From: CAZRDB01 sp964598695
GTDB lineage: Bacteria > Armatimonadota > Zipacnadia > UBA1398
DNA: 20,393 bases
Direction of reading: 5' to 3'
NCBI GenBank assembly: GCA_964598695.1
Contig: CAZRDB010000076.1
Coordinates: 1 to 20,393 of the forward strand
The notes below the pieces were generated by a model. The model saw nothing but the letters and a program-made list of their open reading frames with translations. It ran no database searches and was not told the origin of the DNA. The first letter of the stretch is position 1, and every line of letters begins with the position of its first letter. Position numbers and translations under genes: made by a program. Shown here piece after piece: positions 15,203 to 20,393 of this stretch.

Positions 15203-15233
15203 CCCCCCGGTTCGTGCGGCCGAGAGGATTCGC

Positions 15234-15770
15234 ATGCTGCCCTGCGTTCGACTGCTCACAGCGAGGGACCACGACGACCTTCTCCGCAGTGTCGCGGCCG
15301 TCGCGAGGACTTGGCGGGCACGGTTCGGGCGGTCGTCCGAGATCGCTGTGGAGCGGCGGCCGAGCGGTCGGCCCGTGCTCGTCGGGGTCCTGCCCGGTGA
15401 GCCGATCGACGTCTCATTGAGCCACGCCGATGACCTCCACGCCGCGGCGCTGTTGCTCGGCTCCGGCGGGCGGGTCGGGGTGGACCTCGAGCGGGTCGGG
15501 CGCATCCGGCACAGCCACCTGCCCTACTTCGCCTCCGAGGAGGAGCAGGCCCTGCTGTCGCTCGCGCCCGAGCCGACGGCGCTGTGGTGTGCCAAGGAAG
15601 CCGGCTTCAAGGCGCTCTCGGCCGAGGGGGCGGTCGAGACCCTGACAGACGTCGCGGTCGAGTTCGTGTCACTCAACGTCTTCGTGTTCGAGAGTGCGGC
15701 AGGCGGCGGGATCGGCCACGTCGACTGCCTCGCTGACCGGCACTTCCTGGCCTGGGCGGTCGCCGAGTAG
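15234..15770 (+). CDS. 4'-phosphopantetheinyl transferase, Sfp-type
   Basis: This 178-aa protein shows the Sfp-family motifs in order: IDVSLSHADDLHAAAL (residues 58-73, with SLSH at 61-64), VGVDLERV (81-88, metal-binding Asp84 and Glu86) and WCAKEAGFKAL (118-128, Lys121, Glu122, Lys126). It transfers phosphopantetheine from CoA to the conserved serine of carrier proteins in the cytoplasm. It is shorter than Sfp itself (about 220 aa) but has all the catalytic motifs. ATG 15234 follows GAGAGGA. It lies in the operon of the second carrier protein and probably activates both carriers in this region, which supports a specialised acyl-carrier pathway rather than a link to fatty acid synthesis. Confidence 0.9.
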   Translation: MLPCVRLLTARDHDDLLRSVAAVARTWRARFGRSSEIAVERRPSGRPVLVGVLPGEPIDVSLSHADDLHAAALLLGSGGRVGVDLERVGRIRHSHLPYFASEEEQALLSLAPEPTALWCAKEAGFKALSAEGAVETLTDVAVEFVSLNVFVFESAAGGGIGHVDCLADRHFLAWAVAE

Positions 15771-15800
15771 GCCCGCGCCGGCAGAGGGGAGGATCGCCCG

Positions 15801-17063
15801 ATGGACACAGTCACGCCGTTCGTCGCCGCGGGAGGCTCGGTGGACATCACCCCCCGCGCGGCCGTTCCGCTGTCCGGCTACTCCGCCCGTACCGCGCCCT
15901 ACCGCGGCGTTCGCGACTCGCTGGAGGCCAACGCCCTCTGGCTGCGCTCCGGCGACGACCAGCTCCTCCTGCTCCAGATCGACGCCCTCTCGGTCGGACA
16001 GGAGCTGCGCTCCCGTGTGTTGGCGAGCCTCGCGGGTTCGCTGCGCGACGAGCAACTGCTGACCGTCGCCAGCCACACCCACTTCGCGCCCGCCATCGAC
16101 CCGGCCCTCCCTGACCTTGGCGCGGTCGACGCGGGCTACCTTGGGTTCGTCTCCGATCGGCTCTGTGGGCTGGCGACTTCCCTCGCGCAGGGCCCGTGGA
16201 GGCCATGCCGGCTCCGCTACGGCAGCGATGCGGCCACGGCCGGCGTGAACCGTCGGGGCCGCGGAGTGGCGCTGTCCCGGCGCCCGCCGTTCGTGATCCG
16301 GGACTGCTTCGCGATGCCGAACGTCTCCGGTCCGCGCGACGACCGCCTCCAGGCGGTGCTGGCGGACCTCGACGGAGCGGCTCCCGCCGCTCTGTGGAGC
16401 TACGCGTGCCACCCGGTGGCCCTGCCCGACCGCCTCGCGGTGAGCGCGGAGTACCCGGGCGCGGTGCGCGTCGCGATCCGAGCCCGCTACGGCGCCGATG
16501 CGCCCGTAGTGTACCTCCCCGGCTTCGGCGGCGACCAACGCCCCCGCCTGATCGCGGAGCGGCTCTCTTGGTCCAGCCGACTGCGCTCGACGCTGAACGG
16601 CCCGTGGTTCCAGGCGCCCTCTGAGACGGCCTACGGCGCGTGGTGCGCTGAAGTGGCGGAGACGGCCCTCCGCGCGCTCGGCTCGGCCGGCCCGCTCGAG
16701 GGAGAGGGGATCCGGTGCCGCCGGGAAACCGTGCCGATGGCTGACCTGACGCACGGTTGGCAGGGCGAGCGACACTTGGCTGTCCAGGCCGTCCGCCTGG
16801 GCGGCCTGCGGATCGCGGCCCTCGGCGCGGAGCCGGTGATCGAGTACGGTCGAATGCTGCGAGAGGCCGGCGCGCCGGAGCCGCTCCTCGCGGTCGGGTA
16901 CCTCGACGGCGTGGTCGGCTACCTGCCGACCACCGCGATGCTCCCCGAGGGTGGGATCGAGGTCCGCTCCCCCGGCTACGGGTTCGCCGGAGCGCGGTAC
17001 AGCCCCGAGGCCGAGCCGCGCGTGCGTGCGGCGCTGTTGCGTATGCTCGGCGAGGTAGGTTGA
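15801..17063 (+). CDS. Neutral/alkaline ceramidase-like hydrolase
   Basis: This 420-aa protein matches the N-terminal domain of neutral/alkaline non-lysosomal ceramidases: GSVDITPRAAVPLSGY (12-27), VASHTHFAPA (89-98, with zinc-ligand candidates His92 and His94), GVNRRGR (148-154), YACHPVALP (201-209, His204) and GFGGDQRPRL (241-250). Classical members hydrolyse the N-acyl amide of ceramide and some can run in reverse. Bacteria of several phyla carry shorter homologues of unknown substrate, often near envelope genes. No signal peptide is evident, so a cytoplasmic location is likely unless the start is wrong. ATG 15801 follows GAGGGGAGGA. As the last gene of an ACP/GNAT/PPTase operon it may remodel an N-acyl group on a glycan or lipid, but this is inference. 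It ends 10 bp from the convergent aminotransferase gene. Confidence 0.78.
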   Translation: MDTVTPFVAAGGSVDITPRAAVPLSGYSARTAPYRGVRDSLEANALWLRSGDDQLLLLQIDALSVGQELRSRVLASLAGSLRDEQLLTVASHTHFAPAIDPALPDLGAVDAGYLGFVSDRLCGLATSLAQGPWRPCRLRYGSDAATAGVNRRGRGVALSRRPPFVIRDCFAMPNVSGPRDDRLQAVLADLDGAAPAALWSYACHPVALPDRLAVSAEYPGAVRVAIRARYGADAPVVYLPGFGGDQRPRLIAERLSWSSRLRSTLNGPWFQAPSETAYGAWCAEVAETALRALGSAGPLEGEGIRCRRETVPMADLTHGWQGERHLAVQAVRLGGLRIAALGAEPVIEYGRMLREAGAPEPLLAVGYLDGVVGYLPTTAMLPEGGIEVRSPGYGFAGARYSPEAEPRVRAALLRMLGEVG

Positions 17064-17073
17064 GGGCCCTCCC

Positions 17074-18177
17074 CTACCCCCGGACGGCGGCCCGCACAGC
17101 GGCCACCACGGTGTCCTGCTGCTCGTCGGTCAGCTCCGGGAACATCGGCAGGCTGAGGCAATGCCTCGCGGCCTCCTCCGAGTGCGGGAACGCCCCCTCG
17201 GCGACCCCCAGATGCGCATGGACCTCCTGGCGGTGGAGAGGCACGGGGTAGTAGATCATTGTCTGCACACCCGCGTCGGCCAGTTCCTTCTGCACCCGGT
17301 CGCGCTCCGGCACGAGGATCGTGTACTGGTGGTAGACCGCCCGCACGTCGGGGATCTCGCGCGGTGTCGTCACACCGGGCACGTCGGCCAGCAGCTCGTT
17401 GTAGCGGTAGGCGCGACGGCGGCGGGCCTCACTCCAAGCATCGAGGTACCGCAACTTCACTCGCAGCACCGCCGCCTGGATCTCATCGAGCCGGCTGTTG
17501 AGCCCCAGCTCCTCGTGGTGGTACTTCACGCGGCCGCCGTGGCGACGGAGGAACTCCGTGCGGCCGGCGAGCTCGGCATCGTTCGAGACGATCATGCCGG
17601 CATCGCCGAAGGCGCCGAGGTTCTTGCTCGGGAAGAAGCTCAGACAGCCGAGGTCTCCGAAGGAGCCGACCTTGCGGCCCTTGTGGGTCGCGCCGATGGC
17701 CTGGGCGCAGTCCTCGACCACCGCCAGGCCGCGCTCCCGCGCGACGGCCATGATGGAGTCCATATCGCACGGTTGGCCGTAGAGGTGAACGGGCAGGATC
17801 GCCTTCGTCGCGGGGGTGATCGCAGCCGCGATCTGCGCGGGGTCCATGTTGTACGTCACCGGGTCGATATCGACGAACACCGGCGTCGCCCCGACGATCC
17901 CGATCGCCTCGGTCGTTGCGACGAAGGTGAACGGTACGGTGATGACCTCATCGCCCGGGCCGATCCGCAGCGCGCGCAAGGCCAGATGGAGCGCATCGGT
18001 GCCGTTTCCCACGCCCACGCCGACCGCGCAGTCGCAGTAGGCCGCGATCTCGCCCTCGAGGGCCTTCACGTTCGGGCCGAGGATGTAGCGCGTGCCGGCG
18101 GCCGCCTCGCACATCGCCGCCTCCAGCTCCGCCTTGAGCTGTTGGTACTGGCCCTTCAGGTCGAGGATCGGGATCAT
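17074..18177 (-). CDS. wbpE: DegT/DnrJ/EryC1 sugar aminotransferase, WbpE-like
   Basis: This 367-aa PLP-dependent aminotransferase belongs to the DegT family. Features are the N-terminal IPILDLKGQYQQL, GNGTDALHLAL (58-68), the PLP-contacting VEDCAQAIGA (154-163, Asp156) and the Schiff-base lysine in SFFPSKNLGAFGDAG (Lys185). With the neighbouring dehydrogenases it should transaminate UDP-2-acetamido-3-keto-glucuronate to the 3-amino sugar using glutamate. ATG 18177 overlaps the TGA of the upstream acetyltransferase by 4 bp and has GGAG 8 nt before it. The family call is certain; the exact sugar is inferred from the four-gene set. It is the last gene of this minus-strand operon. Confidence 0.9.
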   Translation of the reverse strand: MIPILDLKGQYQQLKAELEAAMCEAAAGTRYILGPNVKALEGEIAAYCDCAVGVGVGNGTDALHLALRALRIGPGDEVITVPFTFVATTEAIGIVGATPVFVDIDPVTYNMDPAQIAAAITPATKAILPVHLYGQPCDMDSIMAVARERGLAVVEDCAQAIGATHKGRKVGSFGDLGCLSFFPSKNLGAFGDAGMIVSNDAELAGRTEFLRRHGGRVKYHHEELGLNSRLDEIQAAVLRVKLRYLDAWSEARRRRAYRYNELLADVPGVTTPREIPDVRAVYHQYTILVPERDRVQKELADAGVQTMIYYPVPLHRQEVHAHLGVAEGAFPHSEEAARHCLSLPMFPELTDEQQDTVVAAVRAAVRG

Positions 18178-18758
18178 GCCACACACTCCACTTCACCGTT
18201 CGCGAGTCGGAAGCTCTTGCCGCAGTCGCCACACGTGCAGGCGCCGTCCTCGAAGCGCAGCGTCGCGCCACACTGGCAGGCCCAACCGATCTGCCGGGCC
18301 GGCACACCGACCATCAGCGCGTAGGCCGGGACGTCCTTCGTCACGACGGTGCCCGCGCCGATGAAGGCCCACTCGCCGATCGTCGTGCCACAGACCACCG
18401 TCGCGTTCGCGCCGATCGAGGCGCCGTACTTCACCACCGTCGGGTGGAAGTCGGCCGCCGTGGTTCTCGGATGCGCGCAGCGGGGGGTCCGGACGTTGGT
18501 GAACACCATGCTCGGGCCGCAGAAGACGTAGTCCTCGAGCGTCACGCCCTCGTAGACCGAGACGTTGTTCTGGATCTTGCAGTAGTTGCCGATCCGCACG
18601 TTCGGTCCGACCATCACGTTCTGGCCGAGGACGCACTTCTCGCCGATGACCGAGCCCTTCAGGATGTGGCTGAAGTGCCAGATCTTGGTGCCCGCACCGA
18701 TCTCGGCTGGATCGTCGACGATCGCGGTCTCATGCACGAAGTACGGCTTGTCGCTCAT
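18174..18758 (-). CDS. wbpD: Left-handed beta-helix N-acetyltransferase, WbpD-like, with C-terminal zinc ribbon
   Basis: This 194-aa protein has hexapeptide repeats from about residue 10 to 155 (for example AEIGAGTKIWHFSHI, SVIGEKCVLGQNVMVG, NVRIGNYCKIQNNVSVYEG), the trimeric acetyl-CoA-dependent acetyltransferase fold. The pattern matches WbpD-type enzymes that acetylate the 3-amino group of UDP-2-acetamido-3-amino-glucuronate. The tail carries CQCGATLRF and CTCGDCGKSF (Cys161, 163, 176, 179), a small zinc ribbon found in many homologues. ATG 18758 follows GAGAGGAG. It overlaps the aminotransferase start by 4 bp and lies 31 bp after the oxidoreductase gene, consistent with one operon. Confidence 0.9.
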   Translation of the reverse strand: MSDKPYFVHETAIVDDPAEIGAGTKIWHFSHILKGSVIGEKCVLGQNVMVGPNVRIGNYCKIQNNVSVYEGVTLEDYVFCGPSMVFTNVRTPRCAHPRTTAADFHPTVVKYGASIGANATVVCGTTIGEWAFIGAGTVVTKDVPAYALMVGVPARQIGWACQCGATLRFEDGACTCGDCGKSFRLANGEVECVA

Positions 18759-18789
18759 CCCGTGCTCCTCTCGCGCCCCCGTCGGCGGC

Positions 18790-19764
18790 TCACGCCAGCG
18801 CCGTTGGCGTTCCCCCACGCTCGAGCGAGCGCTGGGCTGCCTGCAGGACGGTCAGCACCCGCTGTCCGCTCCGCGCGTCCGTGATCGGCGGCGTCCGCGT
18901 CTCGATCGCCGTGAGGAAGGCCTGGCACTCGCGCCGGAGCGGCTCCTCGCCGGCGAACTCCACCGGCCTGCCCTCGCCGCGATGGAGGATCGACTGGTCG
19001 TGCGCGTCGATCTCGACCCGGTTGTCGTACAGGAGCAGCTCCTTCGTCACGTCGTCGTAGGTCGCGGTCCGGCTGTCGCCGATCACCACGAGCCGCTGCT
19101 CCTTCCGCGGGTGCAGCCACGAGGTGTTGATCTGGGCGTAGCGGCCGTCCTCGAAGCCCAGACCGACCGTGACGATGTCGGCCAGCCCGGGCCGCGCCCA
19201 GGCGGCGCCTGTCGCGCTCACGGCGCTCGGCATCCGGTCCATCAGCCGCAGGACGACGGCGACGTCATGGGGCGCGAAGCTCCAGAGGACATTCACGTCG
19301 CGCGCGACCTTGCCAAAGCTGATCCGCGAGGAGAGCACGGCCCGCACCGCTCCGACCTCGCCGCCGCGCACCAGCTCCACCATCTTCAGGATCGCCGGGT
19401 GGTACTCGAGCAGGTGGCCGACCATCAGGATGCGGCCGGTCCGCTCGGAAACCGCCACCAGCGCCGCGCCCTCCTCGGCCGTCATCGCCATCGGCTTCTC
19501 GACGAAGACGTCCTTGCCCGCCTCGAGCGCGGCGGTGACCAGCTCGGAGTGCGTGGCGGCCGGCGTGGCGATCGCGACGCCATCGATGTCGGCGCCGAAC
19601 GCGGCAGCCGGCTCGTCCGCCACGTCGATCCCGGGCGCCAGCTCGGCCGCAAGCTTGCGCCCGGCCTCCGTCACATCGCAGATGCGCGCGAGCGCGCCCA
19701 GCGCCTGGAAGTTGCGGACGAGGTTCTTGCCCCAGTAGCCACACCCAATGACAGCGACCCTCAC
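18790..19764 (-). CDS. wbpB: Gfo/Idh/MocA oxidoreductase, WbpB-like
   Basis: This 324-aa NAD-dependent oxidoreductase has the Rossmann motif VAVIGCGYWGKN (GxGxxG at residues 7-12), VFVEKPMAM (catalytic Lys90 region) and GHLLEYHPAI, as in sugar-nucleotide 3-dehydrogenases of this family. In the WbpA-B-E-D pathway it oxidises C3 of UDP-N-acetylglucosaminuronate. GTG 19764 overlaps the TGA of the upstream WbpA-like gene by 4 bp (GTGA), so the two are translationally coupled. The family is certain; the substrate is inferred from the neighbours. Confidence 0.88.
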   Translation of the reverse strand: MRVAVIGCGYWGKNLVRNFQALGALARICDVTEAGRKLAAELAPGIDVADEPAAAFGADIDGVAIATPAATHSELVTAALEAGKDVFVEKPMAMTAEEGAALVAVSERTGRILMVGHLLEYHPAILKMVELVRGGEVGAVRAVLSSRISFGKVARDVNVLWSFAPHDVAVVLRLMDRMPSAVSATGAAWARPGLADIVTVGLGFEDGRYAQINTSWLHPRKEQRLVVIGDSRTATYDDVTKELLLYDNRVEIDAHDQSILHRGEGRPVEFAGEEPLRRECQAFLTAIETRTPPITDARSGQRVLTVLQAAQRSLERGGTPTALA

Positions 19765-20393
19765 AGCAGCGTGACCTTCTCTCTTCCATCCACGATCTCG
19801 CGGGTGGCGTTGCGCGTGTCGAAGACGCGTGCGCTCTCGCGCACGACCATGCCGTAGTCGAGACACGTGTGGTCGGTCGCGATCAGCACGAGATCGGCCG
19901 TGGCGAGCGCCTCCGGGGTCAGCGCGACCGAGGCGTGCTCCACCCCGCCCTCGCGGAACGACGGCACGTAGGGGTCGTGGTAGGCGACCTCCGCACCCGT
20001 GGCCCGCAGGAGGTCCAGGATCACCACCGACGGCGACTCGCGCCAATCGTCCAGGTCCTTCTTGTAGGCGACGCCCAGCACCAAGACCTTCGCCCGCGAG
20101 GTGGCGACGCCGGCCTGGTTGAGGATGCGGACGGCCTTGTCGCGCACGAACTCCGGCATCTTCCGGTTGATCTCGCCCGCCAGCGCGATGAAGTGGGTGC
20201 TGAAGTTCAGCTCCTTCGCCTTCCACTCCAGGTAGTGGGGATCGAGCGGAATGCAGTGGCCGCCCACGCCCGGGCCGGGGTAGAAGGGCATGATCCCGAA
20301 CGGCTTGGTGGCGGCGGCGGCGATGACCTCCCACACGTTGATCCCGAGCTTGTCGCAGATCACGGCCATCTCGTTGGCCAGGGCGCAGTTCAC
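19761..20393 (-). CDS. wbpA: UDP-N-acetylglucosamine 6-dehydrogenase (WbpA-like), 5' truncated by window edge
   Basis: The C-terminal 210 codons of a UDP-glucose/GDP-mannose dehydrogenase family enzyme are present; the N-terminal Rossmann domain lies beyond base 20393. Visible parts are the central helix region (CALANEMAVICDKLGINVWE), the nucleophile motif PGPGVGGHCIPLDPHYL (Cys at fragment residue 47) and the C-terminal NAD/UDP-binding domain (VLVLGVAYKKDLDDWRESPS). The enzyme oxidises C6 of a UDP-sugar twice to a uronate. KDLDDWRESPS and the adjoining WbpB/D/E genes favour UDP-GlcNAc as substrate over UDP-glucose. It is the first visible gene of the coupled operon. Confidence 0.88.
   Translation of the reverse strand: MNCALANEMAVICDKLGINVWEVIAAAATKPFGIMPFYPGPGVGGHCIPLDPHYLEWKAKELNFSTHFIALAGEINRKMPEFVRDKAVRILNQAGVATSRAKVLVLGVAYKKDLDDWRESPSVVILDLLRATGAEVAYHDPYVPSFREGGVEHASVALTPEALATADLVLIATDHTCLDYGMVVRESARVFDTRNATREIVDGREKVTLL

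Noticed and set aside
1..20393. CRISPR array, transposase or integrase genes
   Set aside because: No regularly spaced repeats and no transposase or integrase motifs were found on either strand by reading.

Overview
The window looks like chromosomal DNA of a high-GC bacterium, most likely an Armatimonadota-type lineage. The best clue is a 261-aa H-X9-DG pseudopilin whose N-terminal segment (GFTLIELLVVIAIIAILAA, then an FAKAREKARQ stretch) is typical of the large pilin-like families of that phylum and of Planctomycetes. This placement is an inference; no marker gene is present. Nearly the whole window is coding, and operons are tightly packed with 1-4 bp overlaps.

Layout. 1-171: the 3' end of a sugar ABC-transporter permease, then a terminator-like hairpin. 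339-1385: a small lipoprotein and the pseudopilin, followed by a large nested hairpin. 1563-6339: two secreted proteins, a phosphodiester glycosidase (NAGPA fold) with extra beta domains and an 848-aa protein with a probable TIM barrel of unknown specificity. 6336-9307: divergent membrane genes for a Wzy-like polymerase (-) and a Wzx-like flippase (+). 9304-13774 (-): a five-gene cassette of adenylating ligase, acyl carrier protein, 38-aa membrane microprotein, SGNH protein and MBOAT. 13926-17063 (+): a divergent operon of a second acyl carrier protein, a GNAT-like acyltransferase, an Sfp-type phosphopantetheinyl transferase and a neutral-ceramidase-like hydrolase. 17074-20393 (-): WbpA (partial), WbpB, WbpD and WbpE homologues for a UDP-2,3-diacetamido-2,3-dideoxyglucuronate-type sugar.

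How it may work together. The Wbp-type enzymes would supply a diamino-uronic acid sugar nucleotide, and Wzx/Wzy would export and polymerise the repeat unit. The cassette at 9304-13774 has all five parts of the teichoic-acid D-alanylation machine (DltA, DltC, DltX, DltD, DltB), but its ligase resembles acetyl-CoA synthetase rather than DltA. I infer a Dlt-like pathway that activates a short acid such as acetate, loads it on a carrier protein and passes it through MBOAT, a microprotein tyrosine and an SGNH enzyme to the exported polysaccharide. The microprotein is only 38 codons with a GTG start, so routine annotation would easily miss it. The divergent operon supplies the phosphopantetheinyl transferase needed to activate the carriers and may run a second, ACP-dependent acyl transfer.

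Caveat: the ligase gene is broken by two 10-N assembly gaps (12669-12678 and 13448-13457). The flanking sequence suggests that nothing real is missing at either and that the gene is intact at about 563 aa.
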